Positions 5,759 to 13,907 of a DNA stretch of 13,919 nucleotides are shown piece by piece. A model generated the notes under the pieces. The model did not search any database. It was not told the DNA's origin and saw nothing but the letters and a program-made list of their open reading frames with translations. Numbering within the stretch: the first letter of the stretch is position 1; every line of letters begins with the position of its first letter. The translations under genes and the position numbers were made by a program. Source of the DNA: SIG440 sp045579055 (GTDB taxonomy: Bacteria > Bacillota > Clostridia > Monoglobales > Monoglobaceae); contig JAZNLK010000141.1 in NCBI GenBank assembly GCA_045579055.1, positions 1-13,919 of the forward strand, given 5' to 3'.

Positions 5759-7507
5759 TTATACTTGTGTAAGATATTTCACTTTAAATTCCTCATATTT
5801 CGCCTTGAATTCAGGGTCATCAGCCTTCATTGCACGAAGCGATTCGTGAAGATTGAGATTGTCTTTTCCCGCATCAATGATACATCCTGCAATGTTTGAA
5901 CAATGATCCGAAGTTCTTGCAAGGTTGGTGAGGATATCTGACCAGACAAACCCCGTTTCAATACTGCAAGCCCCCTGCTGAAGTCTTTTAATGTGACCGC
6001 TGCGTAGTTTTTCCTTGAGCACGTCAATAATCTGTTCAAGCGGTTCAACAGTATGTGCGGCACCAATATTATTATTCTCAAAGGCATCAAGAGTATATCC
6101 GAGAATTTCATCCACAGCATTACAAAGATTATCCAGTTCAGCAATGGCTTCATGCGAAAATCGAAGCTCTTTTTCCTTCATTTCTTCACTTGCCTTGACA
6201 ACACTCACCGCATGGTCTGAAATACGTTCAAGGTCACCTATAATCTTCAATAGTTTTGCAGCTTCTGCACTGTCACGGTCACTAATTTGATGTGCACTGA
6301 GCTTCACAAGATATGTTCCTATTATATCTTCATAATGGTCTGTTTTTTCCTCCATAGCCCTTATCTTTTCCGCAAGTTCGGGAGAATACTCATTCAGGCA
6401 AACAAGACTATCTCTGAGAGCAGAAATTGCACCTTTAGCCATATCTTCTGCCAACTCGCCGCATCTTTCAAGTGCAATTGAAGGTGTGGCAAGAAGTCTT
6501 TCGTCCAGTTCTGTTACAACATCAGGCTTCTTGGTTTCAGGAACAAGCACATATGCCAGTTTTTCAAGCAGACCCGACATAGGTAACAGAATTGCGGTGC
6601 AGGCAATGTTGAATATAGAGTGACAAACTGCGATACTTGCCACATTTGCCGAGGATTCTAGTATTGCCGGCTCAAAAATCGCATTGACAATCGTGAATAC
6701 TGTCAGACATATTATTGTACCGATAATGTTAAATGACAAATGTACCAATGCCGCACGTTTTGCATTTCGGTTTGTTCCAAAAGACGAAAGTATTGCGGTG
6801 ATACAAGTACCGATATTTTGACCCATAATAATGGGAACTGCAGCACCAAGGCTTACCGCACCGGTTGCCGAAAGAGCCTGGAGAATACCAACCGATGCCG
6901 AACTGGATTGAATTACCGCAGTCAAAAAGGCACCTGCCAAAACCCCCAGAACAGGATTCTCAAACAGAAGGAAAAGGTTGGTAAACCAAGCTTCGTCTTT
7001 CAGTCCTTTCACCGCTCCTGACATAATATCCATACCGAACATAAGTACCGCAAAACCAAGTAGTATAGTACCCGTATCCTTCTTCTTGCCATTCTTCAAA
7101 AACATAAAGAATATTATGCCAATCAACGCAAGAATTGGTGTGAAAGACATAGGCTTGAGCATCTGAACAAAGAAGTTGCTGCCTTCAATACCCCCAAGGC
7201 TGAGAATCCACGCCGTAACGGTTGTGCCGATGTTGGCACCCATAATAACATTGATTGCCTGCTTCAAGGTCATCAGCCCGGAGTTAACAAAACCCACAAC
7301 CATAACCGTCGTGGCAGACGAACTCTGAATTACAGCTGTCACACCAATACCCGTAAGTAGTCCCGCAAGCTTGCCGGTTGTCAATTTACCTAAAAGGCTT
7401 TGGAGGCTTCCACCCGCTCTTCTTTCAAGAGCAGAACCCATAGTGTCCATACCAAACAGAAACAGACACAAACCTCCAATCAATTCCAACACACTGAAAA
7501 CATCCAT
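5759..7507 (-). CDS. Na+/phosphate cotransporter family protein with C-terminal PhoU-like domain
   Basis: The 582-residue protein is a type II Na/Pi cotransporter homologue (NptA/YjbB type) that would move phosphate together with sodium across the cytoplasmic membrane. It shows the two inverted-repeat halves typical of the family, each with a QSSSA motif (61-67 and 200-205) followed by a conserved MGxNIGT segment (89-95 and 228-234). The N-terminal 320 residues are mostly hydrophobic membrane helices. Residues about 345-545 are a soluble helical PhoU-like domain with repeated LERISDHA and ARTSDHC metal-binding-type motifs. The ATG at 7507 starts directly with the first membrane segment; the longer frame from 7564 adds 19 residues and is not supported, though the ribosome binding site is weak for either. 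It is divergent from a PhoP/PhoR pair across a spacer with Pho-box-like repeats, which supports a phosphate role rather than another anion. Confidence 0.92.
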   Translation of the reverse strand: MDVFSVLELIGGLCLFLFGMDTMGSALERRAGGSLQSLLGKLTTGKLAGLLTGIGVTAVIQSSSATTVMVVGFVNSGLMTLKQAINVIMGANIGTTVTAWILSLGGIEGSNFFVQMLKPMSFTPILALIGIIFFMFLKNGKKKDTGTILLGFAVLMFGMDIMSGAVKGLKDEAWFTNLFLLFENPVLGVLAGAFLTAVIQSSSASVGILQALSATGAVSLGAAVPIIMGQNIGTCITAILSSFGTNRNAKRAALVHLSFNIIGTIICLTVFTIVNAIFEPAILESSANVASIAVCHSIFNIACTAILLPMSGLLEKLAYVLVPETKKPDVVTELDERLLATPSIALERCGELAEDMAKGAISALRDSLVCLNEYSPELAEKIRAMEEKTDHYEDIIGTYLVKLSAHQISDRDSAEAAKLLKIIGDLERISDHAVSVVKASEEMKEKELRFSHEAIAELDNLCNAVDEILGYTLDAFENNNIGAAHTVEPLEQIIDVLKEKLRSGHIKRLQQGACSIETGFVWSDILTNLARTSDHCSNIAGCIIDAGKDNLNLHESLRAMKADDPEFKAKYEEFKVKYLTQV

Positions 7508-7552
7508 TTTCCCATCTTCTTTCTGAATATATTTTCTCTTAAATACAATCAA

Positions 7553-7581
7553 AATATAACACAATAAAAGTCAAAAAACAA
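7553..7581 (-). promoter_or_regulatory. Candidate promoter of the Na/Pi transporter gene
   Basis: On the minus strand, TTGTTT (7581-7576), 17 bases and TATATT (7558-7553) form a plausible promoter with a start near 7546, about 39 bases before the ATG. The -35 is poor, as is common for promoters that need an activator, and the TTAACA-type repeats begin 17 bases upstream of it. Confidence 0.5.
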
Positions 7582-7597
7582 TAAAAGTTTCCAAGGT

Positions 7598-7635
7598 TTA
7601 ACCCAAGGTTAACACAGAATTAACATTAAATAACC
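7598..7635. promoter_or_regulatory. PhoP-box-like array, four 11-bp-spaced repeats
   Basis: TTAACC (7598), TTAACA (7609), TTAACA (7620) and a weaker ATAACC (7630) follow each other with spacings of 11, 11 and 10 bases. B. subtilis PhoP boxes are TT(A/C/T)ACA hexamers repeated every 11 bases. The array lies at about -52 to -89 of the transporter promoter and about 120-155 bases upstream of the phoP start. On the minus strand it reads TGTTAA. Confidence 0.65.
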
Positions 7636-7690
7636 TCCTATATTCAATATAGTTTCTCCATCATAAGAAAGATTTTGCATCATTTTTTTG

Positions 7691-7746
7691 TTTACATACA
7701 TTTAACATAAAAGGTGGTTCACAAATATTTCATTTTGTGTTACAAT
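7691..7746 (+). promoter_or_regulatory. phoPR promoter with a two-repeat PhoP-box-like site
   Basis: TTTACA (7691-7696) and TTAACA (7702-7707) are spaced by exactly 11 bases. They are followed by a -35 TTCACA (7718-7723), 17 bases and a -10 TACAAT (7741-7746) preceded by TGt, an extended -10. Transcription would start near 7753, only about 16 bases before the ATG, so the leader is essentially just the ribosome binding site. The hexamers fall at about -62 and -51, a usual place for PhoP activation; autoregulation is the likely outcome. Confidence 0.65.
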
Positions 7747-7768
7747 AGTTTTGCAGGAGGTGAAGCAA

Positions 7769-8443
7769 ATGATATATTTTGTTGAAGATGATGATAACAT
7801 ACGAAAGCTGGTATGTTATGCACTTTCGAAAGAAGGATACACAGTGAAAGGATTTTCACTCCCCAGTCAGCTGTGGAATGAACTAAAAACGGACGTGCCA
7901 AAATTGTTTTTGCTTGATATAATGCTTCCGGAAGAAGATGGCTTGCAGATTCTTGAGAAACTGCAGAATAATGAAAAGACAAAGAATATCCCGGTAATAA
8001 TGCTCACCGCAAAGTCCGGCGAGTTTGATAAGGTTACAGGTCTTGATATGGGTGCGGACGATTACATCGCAAAGCCTTTCGGAATGACCGAACTGGCATC
8101 CCGAGTGAGAGCGGTTCTGAGACGCTATGAAAAAACAGCCGATTCTTCAGACTTCAAGCTGGGTAAACTATATTTAAATCCCGACAAGCATATTGTTGAA
8201 GTTTCAGGCAAAGAAATCAACCTTTCATTCAAAGAATATTCCCTGCTCCTGATGCTTCTCCGGGCAAACGGTAGTGTGGTCAAGCGTGAAGAGCTTTTAT
8301 CCAAAGTCTGGGGAGAATTTTACGACGAATCCAGAACCTTGGATGTCCATATCCGAAAACTCCGAGTAAAACTTGAAGATGCAGGAGAATACATCCATAC
8401 AGTAAAGAACATAGGCTACAAAATCGGAGGAAATCCGGAATGA
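7769..8443 (+). CDS. phoP: PhoP/PhoB-type response regulator (OmpR family)
   Basis: A 224-residue two-domain regulator. The receiver domain (1-120) has the acidic pocket EDDD at 6-9, phosphoacceptor D50 in FLLDIMLP, T80 and K102 in AKPF. The DNA-binding domain (about 127-222) is an OmpR/PhoB winged helix containing LSFKEYSLL, SRTLDVHIRKLR and the C-terminal IGYKI hairpin. The ATG at 7769 follows AGGAGGTG by 6 bases; a TTG at 7751 in the same frame lies before this site and is not a start. The stop overlaps the kinase start in ATGA, so the pair is translationally coupled. The family is certain. The phosphate role is inferred from the divergent Na/Pi transporter and the TTAACA repeats; without that context it could be another OmpR-type regulator. 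Confidence 0.88.
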   Translation: MIYFVEDDDNIRKLVCYALSKEGYTVKGFSLPSQLWNELKTDVPKLFLLDIMLPEEDGLQILEKLQNNEKTKNIPVIMLTAKSGEFDKVTGLDMGADDYIAKPFGMTELASRVRAVLRRYEKTADSSDFKLGKLYLNPDKHIVEVSGKEINLSFKEYSLLLMLLRANGSVVKREELLSKVWGEFYDESRTLDVHIRKLRVKLEDAGEYIHTVKNIGYKIGGNPE

Positions 8444-10113
8444 ACACGAAAATATTCCGCTCAAGCTTTTTAACCTCACTTATTGTTCTCTTTGTCAGTT
8501 TTATACTTATATTCGGGATTCTTTTTGAATATTTCGAAGGTCGGCTTATGTCCGAACTAACAAATGAAACCAAATATATATCTTACGCAGTGCAGAATGA
8601 AGGTGTTTCATTCATCGACAATTTCAAGGGAAGTGACAAACGAATAACCTTGGTTGATGCTGACGGCACAGTTATCGCCGACACTTCGGTATCTGTGGAC
8701 AAGCTTGACAACCACCTTGACCGCAAGGAAATCAAGGAAGCCAAGGAAACCGGAAGCGGTGCCGGCGAAAGGTATTCAAGCACACTTACAGAGAAGGTTA
8801 TTTACTATGCAGTTCGCCTTGAAGACGGGAAAATTCTGCGAGTATCAACCACACAAAATTCGATGCTGACGATTCTTTTGGGACTTATGCAGCCACTAAT
8901 TATTATTATTTTGATTATAATGGGTATTTCCTTTTATCTCTCATACAAGCTGTCAAAGTCTATTGTGAAACCAATAAACGAGCTTAATCTTGACAATCCG
9001 TCAAAAAACGAAGTATATGAGGAACTGACGCCACTTCTTCGAAAAATCACGGCACAGAAGCACACCATCGACCGTCAAATAAAAGAAGCAAGACAAAAGC
9101 AAGAGGAGTTCAGACTAATTACCGAAAATATGAATGAAGGCTTTTTGGTAATTGACACACAAGGAAATGTATTAACCTGCAACAATGCTGCATTACGTTT
9201 TCTTGATATTGAAGACGCCGGACAGATTAATATTCTCAACCTTGAAGACTCCTGTAACTTCAAAAGCATTATAGACAAAACTCTTGGTGGCGAGAAAACC
9301 GAAAACGATATTGATGTTGATGTTCAAAAATACAGATGGATTGCCAGCCCTGTGTTTGAAGGAAAAAAAATACTGGGTGCGGTTATTGTTATCATCGACG
9401 TCACCGAAAGTGCAAAACGCGAACAATTGCGACGAGAATTCACATCAAATGTATCTCACGAGCTGAAAACACCGCTCACATCAATTTCAGGATTTGCCGA
9501 AATAATGAAAGAAGGCGGCACTCCCGATGAAACAGTAAAGGATTTTTCGGTTTCAATATACGATGAAGCACAAAGACTTATAACATTGGTCACAGATATC
9601 ATAAAAATCTCAGAACTGGACGAAGGAACACTGGGAGAAAGAACTGAGAATGTTGAACTCCACGGATTGGCTGAAGAGATAATAAAGCGTCTTTCTCCTG
9701 TCGCTGATAAACGAGGCATTAAATTCAGGCTCATTGGCGACAGAACCGAAATTCCGGGAACGCGAAAGATTCTTGACGAAATGATATACAATCTTTGTGA
9801 TAACGCAATAAAGTACAACAAAGACGGTGGCACGGTGGATGTAATCGTCAGTGACTGTGATGACGGCAAGACTTACCTGACTGTCCGAGACACGGGTATA
9901 GGAATTCCCTCATCCGAGCAAAGCCGTGTTTTCGAAAGATTTTACCGTGTGGACAAAAGTCATTCAAAGCATCTTGGCGGTACCGGTCTCGGACTTTCTA
10001 TCGTCAAGCACGGAGCCGCATATCATAATGCCGAAATCACCCTTGAAAGCACCGTGGGCGAAGGCACAAGAATTACAATTGAATTCAAAAAAAATAATGT
10101 TAATAATGATTAA
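8440..10113 (+). CDS. phoR: PhoR-like sensor histidine kinase
   Basis: A 557-residue membrane kinase. A first membrane helix (about 7-30) and a second (about 145-168) flank an extracytoplasmic sensor domain of about 115 residues. A short HAMP-like linker follows, then a PAS domain (about 222-322), the HisKA dimerisation domain with phosphorylated H340 in SHELKTPL, and the HATPase domain with N box NLCDNAIKYN (451-460), DTGIGIP (484-490) and GGTGLGLSIVKH (513-524). This TM-sensor-TM-PAS-HisKA order is that of Firmicute PhoR. GGAGG at 8426-8430 lies 9 bases before its ATG, which overlaps the regulator's stop by 4 bases. It should phosphorylate the adjacent regulator on D50. The extracellular domain is not recognisably a phosphate binder; PhoR-type kinases often take their signal indirectly. 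Confidence 0.88.
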   Translation: MNTKIFRSSFLTSLIVLFVSFILIFGILFEYFEGRLMSELTNETKYISYAVQNEGVSFIDNFKGSDKRITLVDADGTVIADTSVSVDKLDNHLDRKEIKEAKETGSGAGERYSSTLTEKVIYYAVRLEDGKILRVSTTQNSMLTILLGLMQPLIIIILIIMGISFYLSYKLSKSIVKPINELNLDNPSKNEVYEELTPLLRKITAQKHTIDRQIKEARQKQEEFRLITENMNEGFLVIDTQGNVLTCNNAALRFLDIEDAGQINILNLEDSCNFKSIIDKTLGGEKTENDIDVDVQKYRWIASPVFEGKKILGAVIVIIDVTESAKREQLRREFTSNVSHELKTPLTSISGFAEIMKEGGTPDETVKDFSVSIYDEAQRLITLVTDIIKISELDEGTLGERTENVELHGLAEEIIKRLSPVADKRGIKFRLIGDRTEIPGTRKILDEMIYNLCDNAIKYNKDGGTVDVIVSDCDDGKTYLTVRDTGIGIPSSEQSRVFERFYRVDKSHSKHLGGTGLGLSIVKHGAAYHNAEITLESTVGEGTRITIEFKKNNVNND

Positions 10114-10114
10114 C

Positions 10115-10151
10115 AGTTAAAGGCACGGTTTGCGCAACCGTGCCTTTAACT
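10115..10151. terminator. Bidirectional hairpin between the kinase gene and murD
   Basis: Bases 10115-10130 pair perfectly with 10136-10151 over 16 bp around a 5-base loop. The hairpin begins one base after the kinase stop codon, and its right arm includes two bases of the murD stop codon (TAG, 10152-10150). T-runs after it are interrupted on both strands, so termination may be less tight than at 5723-5752. Confidence 0.75.
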
Positions 10152-11511
10152 AAAAACTATTTACTATTTTCTTGAAGGTATTTCCTCTTTCTTCAAAATT
10201 ATCAAACAAATCGAAGCTTGCACAGGCAGGTGACAAAATAACAATATCCCCTTCCTCCGCACAGCCTTTGGCAGTTTTCACCGCCGCTTCAAATTCTGTT
10301 TCTCTGAAAATTTCAATCCCTTCATAATTCGGTGCAGCTTTGACCGCAGATTCAATCTTCTCAGATGTTACCCCCACCAGAACAAGCTTTTTTACGTGTT
10401 CATTCACAACAGAGCCAAATTCATCAAAAGGAATCTTTTTATCATATCCGCCTGCAATAAGTATAACCTTCTGATTGAACGAGTTGAGACCGGCTGTGGT
10501 TCTGGCAGGACTGCTTGCAATTGAGTCATTATAATACTTCACACCATTCAATTCACGCACAAGTTCAATTCGATGTGCAACACCGCCAAAATTCTTTGCA
10601 ACATATTCCACGGTTGCTTTCGAAACATAATCACGGGTTGCGGCAATTGCTGCCATATAGTTTTCTACATTGTGTATGCCGGGAATCACAATATCCTTAG
10701 TATTTATGATTTTTTCTTCCCCATAATAAATACAGTCGTCCTCCAAATACACAAGAGCATCGCCCTTGGACGAAAAACATCGCCATTCGCCCTTGGCTTC
10801 TCTGCCAATCTTTTCGGTTATCTCGTTTGCCGAATTTGTCACAAGAACATCCTGTTCGGTCTGATACTTCATTATGTTCTTTTTGGCTTCAATATACTCC
10901 TCAAAGTCCTTGTGCCAGTCAAGATGGTTTGGTGTCACATTTGTCAAAACAGCAACTTTGGGACTTCTTTTCATTGAAAAAAGTTGAAAACTAGATAATT
11001 CAAGAACAGCTTTGTGTTCAGGCTTTATTGTTTCAAGCTCAGCCACCAGCGGCTTTCCGATGTTGCCACCAATATGGCAGGTGTAGCCTTCTTTTTTCAA
11101 TATTTCACCAATAAGAGTCGTGGTGGTGGTCTTTCCGTCACTTCCTGTCACCGCAATAATCTCACAAGGACACAGCTCAAAAAACAGCTCCATTTCAGAA
11201 GTTACTTCAACACCCATTTCACGTGCTTTCTGAAGTTCAGGAACATCACCCCGAAGACCCGGTGTTTTGAAAATCACTTCTGTTCCTGTGGGTATGTTGC
11301 CAAGATACTCCTCACCCAAAACGAACTTAACACCAATAGCACTTAATTCGGTGAATTTATCCCCCAACGCCTCCGGACTTTTTTTGTCGTGAGCCGTCAC
11401 CTCCGCTCCGTTTTGGCAAAGGAACCTGATTAACGGAATGTTGCTTACGCCCACTCCGATAACTGAAATTTTCTTCCCTTTTAAAGTTTTTTTATATTCT
11501 GACAGATTCAT
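10150..11511 (-). CDS. murD: UDP-N-acetylmuramoyl-L-alanine--D-glutamate ligase
   Basis: MurD adds D-glutamate to UDP-MurNAc-L-Ala with ATP in the cytosolic phase of peptidoglycan synthesis. The 453-residue product has the usual length and three domains: an N-terminal UDP-binding domain with GVGVSN (19-24), the central ATPase with P-loop GSDGKTTTT (123-131) followed by GGNIGKPL and ELSSFQLFS (171-179), and a C-terminal ligase domain. NVTPNHLDWH (191-200) and the YIEAKKNI lysine region (a carbamylated Lys in MurD enzymes) are also present. Two ATGs compete: 11520 is 4 bases from GGAG, while 11511 is about 10 bases from GAGG and fits the usual family N-terminus; I prefer 11511. It lies downstream of the IspH-S1 gene on the same strand, with a hairpin between them. 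No other mur genes are near. Confidence 0.96.
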   Translation of the reverse strand: MNLSEYKKTLKGKKISVIGVGVSNIPLIRFLCQNGAEVTAHDKKSPEALGDKFTELSAIGVKFVLGEEYLGNIPTGTEVIFKTPGLRGDVPELQKAREMGVEVTSEMELFFELCPCEIIAVTGSDGKTTTTTLIGEILKKEGYTCHIGGNIGKPLVAELETIKPEHKAVLELSSFQLFSMKRSPKVAVLTNVTPNHLDWHKDFEEYIEAKKNIMKYQTEQDVLVTNSANEITEKIGREAKGEWRCFSSKGDALVYLEDDCIYYGEEKIINTKDIVIPGIHNVENYMAAIAATRDYVSKATVEYVAKNFGGVAHRIELVRELNGVKYYNDSIASSPARTTAGLNSFNQKVILIAGGYDKKIPFDEFGSVVNEHVKKLVLVGVTSEKIESAVKAAPNYEGIEIFRETEFEAAVKTAKGCAEEGDIVILSPACASFDLFDNFEERGNTFKKIVNSF

Positions 11512-11568
11512 AAAACACATTCCTCTCCTGATTATTCAAAAGACTGTTCGAAAAGGCTTTTATAAGTA

Positions 11569-11598
11569 ACTAAGGCGGTTAAAACTAACCGCCTTAGT
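11569..11598. terminator. Hairpin between ispH-S1 and murD (weak terminator or attenuator)
   Basis: ACTAAGGCGGTT (11569-11580) pairs perfectly with AACCGCCTTAGT (11587-11598), 12-13 bp in all. It stands 14 bases after the fusion gene's stop. No proper T-run follows on the minus strand (TTACTTATAAAAG), so it may allow read-through into murD or act as a 3'-end-stabilising structure. Confidence 0.55.
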
Positions 11599-11612
11599 AC
11601 AAAAATCTCTAA

Positions 11613-13907
11613 TTATTCAGCATCCAGAATGTCACCCAAAGTGAATGAGCCTTCTTCTGTGTATGATTCGTCTGAAACAGCTTCTTCAACTTCCTCTGCC
11701 TTTTCAGCTTCCGGAGCGTAGTCAGGAAGAAGAACTTTTCTTGAAAGACCAATCTGCTTTGTTTCGTTGTTGATTTCAGTAACCTGAACTTCAACTTCTT
11801 CACCAATATTCAGAACATCCGAAGGTTTCTCGATTCTTGTATTTGCAATCTGTGAAATGTGGATAAGACCGTCAACAAAAGGAGCAACTTCTGCAAATGC
11901 ACCGAAGGGAAGAATGCGAACAACCTTACACTTGATGTTGTCGCCAACCTTAAGATCTTTTGTTGCCTGATACCAGGGACTATCTTCTTCCTTCTTGTGT
12001 CCCAAAGAAATCTTCTTTGCTTCAACATCAATATCCTTGATATAAACTTCAAGTGTATCGCCAACGCTTACAACTTCTGACGGATGCTTGATTCTGTTCC
12101 ATGAAAGCTCTGAAACGTGAACAAGACCATCTACACCGCCAAGATCAACAAATGCACCAAAAGCTGTGAGCGACTTAACCTTTCCGCTGTATGACTTGCC
12201 AACTTCAAGTGATGCCCAGAATGCTGCTTCTCTTGCTTTCTTTTCTGCTTCGAGTTCCTTAACCAAAGAAATCTTTCCTGTTTCTTTGTTCATTTCCTTG
12301 ATATATACATCAATAGAGTCGCCAACCTTAACCACTTCTGAAGGATGGTTGATATGATTATCAGAGAGTTCTGAAATATGGATAAGTCCGTCCACACCGC
12401 CAAGATCAACGAATGCACCGAACTTTGTCAGTGACTTAACAGTTCCTGTATACTTTTTGTCAACTTCAGCTGCAGCCCAGAATTCTTCAGCCTTCTTTGC
12501 ACTGATTTCTTTTGCAACAGTCTTGATTGAGCCAACAACTCTCAAACGACCTCTGCGGTCTTTGTCCATCTTTATAATTTTAAATGAAACTTCGGTGTTA
12601 AGAAGTGAGCCCAGGTCTTCAACGAAACGTTCAGCAGCTTCAGACGCAGGGATGAATACTCTGATTCCCTTTGCAATTGTAACAATACCGCCCTTAACGA
12701 TTTCAACGATTCTGCCGGTGAGGATAGCTTCGTTTTCAAAATCAGCACGAAGTTCCATCAAGCCTTTTTCCGCATCAATTTTCTTCTTTGAGAGAGTAAC
12801 AACACCGTCACGGTCGCTAACGTGAACAACAAAAACGTCAACTTCATCGCCAACCTTCACCAAAGACTTAAGGTCTGCTGATGTGTCGTTTGTCATTTCG
12901 TTTGCGGGGATAACGCCGTCATACTTACCGTCAATGTCCACCTGTACCTCTGTAGGGGTAATTCCGATAACTACACCTTTAACAATATCGCCTGTTGTTA
13001 AGGGCTTTAAAGTTTCTTCCAATGCCTCTGCAAAGTTCATTTCATTTGTGATTTCCGCCATGGTTAATTTTGCCTCCTTGATTACCTTTTCCGGAGTTGA
13101 TGCTCCGGCGGTAATGCCTACATTTTTTAATATTTTATTTTTTTTTAACAAATGAGCAAGCTCATTTAATTCTTTTGCATTTTCAACTTTGTATGTCTCA
13201 GCACAACCCTCACGACAAATTTCATAAAGCTTCTGCGTGTTCGAGCTGTTCTTTCCGCCAAAGACAAACATAACGTCGCATTCCTTTGAAAGTTTTTCAG
13301 CCGCAAGCTGTCTTTCTTCGGTCGCACTACATATTGTATCAAAAAAAACCACATTTGTAAAATGTTTTTTTAAAGTTTTTTCAATTTTTTTTACTTTTTC
13401 TTTTCTCATGGTGGTTTGAGCCACCAAACTTATCGGAATTTCAGCATTAATTGTCAAAATTTCATCATATTTTTCATCTGCTCCAATTATGATTGCTGAA
13501 TTTTTGCACCACCCGTTAATTCCCTTTACCTCAGGATGACTCTTGTCGCCTGCAATAACAATCTGTCTGCCTGCTTCGTATTCTTTTTCTACGATATTAT
13601 GAATCCTCTTCACAAAAGGACAGGTTGCATCAATTATTTCAATATTCTTTTCGGCAAGAGCGTTATATTCATCTTCCGAAATACCGTGAGCTCTGATTAT
13701 TACGGATGCCCCCTCAGGAATGTCATCCAAAGATTCAGCACACTTAACACCCAACTGTTCGAGTTCCTCCGTGACATCACGGTTGTGAATCAGCATTCCG
13801 TATGTGAAAATATTTTTTCGTTCCGGTGTCACAGACTCATAAGCGATTTTAACAGCCCTGTCAACACCAAAACAAAAACCCGCCTTATCAGCAATTATTA
13901 TCTCCAT
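11613..13907 (-). CDS. ispH: IspH (HMBPP reductase) fused to ribosomal protein S1-like protein
   Basis: Residues 1-283 are IspH, the iron-sulfur enzyme of the last MEP-pathway step, reducing HMBPP to IPP and DMAPP. The three cluster cysteines C12, C96 and C193 and the active-site residues H41, H74, H124, E126 and SSN (221-223) are all present, in almost the numbering of E. coli IspH. Residues about 303-726 hold five S1 RNA-binding domains (about 303-375, 392-465, 483-552, 567-638, 652-726), ending in an acidic tail. Domains 3 and 4 are close copies (both contain FGAFVDLGGVDGL). This fusion is typical of Clostridia, where it stands in for separate ispH and rpsA genes. The ATG at 13907 gives the usual MEIIIADKAGFCFGV N-terminus; the frame is open to the window edge, and the ribosome binding site would lie beyond the 12 bases visible upstream. 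Confidence 0.96.
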   Translation of the reverse strand: MEIIIADKAGFCFGVDRAVKIAYESVTPERKNIFTYGMLIHNRDVTEELEQLGVKCAESLDDIPEGASVIIRAHGISEDEYNALAEKNIEIIDATCPFVKRIHNIVEKEYEAGRQIVIAGDKSHPEVKGINGWCKNSAIIIGADEKYDEILTINAEIPISLVAQTTMRKEKVKKIEKTLKKHFTNVVFFDTICSATEERQLAAEKLSKECDVMFVFGGKNSSNTQKLYEICREGCAETYKVENAKELNELAHLLKKNKILKNVGITAGASTPEKVIKEAKLTMAEITNEMNFAEALEETLKPLTTGDIVKGVVIGITPTEVQVDIDGKYDGVIPANEMTNDTSADLKSLVKVGDEVDVFVVHVSDRDGVVTLSKKKIDAEKGLMELRADFENEAILTGRIVEIVKGGIVTIAKGIRVFIPASEAAERFVEDLGSLLNTEVSFKIIKMDKDRRGRLRVVGSIKTVAKEISAKKAEEFWAAAEVDKKYTGTVKSLTKFGAFVDLGGVDGLIHISELSDNHINHPSEVVKVGDSIDVYIKEMNKETGKISLVKELEAEKKAREAAFWASLEVGKSYSGKVKSLTAFGAFVDLGGVDGLVHVSELSWNRIKHPSEVVSVGDTLEVYIKDIDVEAKKISLGHKKEEDSPWYQATKDLKVGDNIKCKVVRILPFGAFAEVAPFVDGLIHISQIANTRIEKPSDVLNIGEEVEVQVTEINNETKQIGLSRKVLLPDYAPEAEKAEEVEEAVSDESYTEEGSFTLGDILDAE

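Noticed and set aside
7508..7564. 19-codon upstream extension of the Na/Pi transporter
   Set aside because: It would place charged residues before the first membrane helix, unlike family members, and it overlaps the predicted promoter and transcription start.
9456..9869. 137-codon minus-strand open frame inside the kinase gene
   Set aside because: It is antisense to the HisKA and HATPase coding region, and its Ser-rich translation is typical of a shadow frame.
12085..12465. Repeated DNA that could suggest a CRISPR-like or tandem repeat array
   Set aside because: The repeats are about 250 bases long, diverged and in frame; they encode successive S1 domains.
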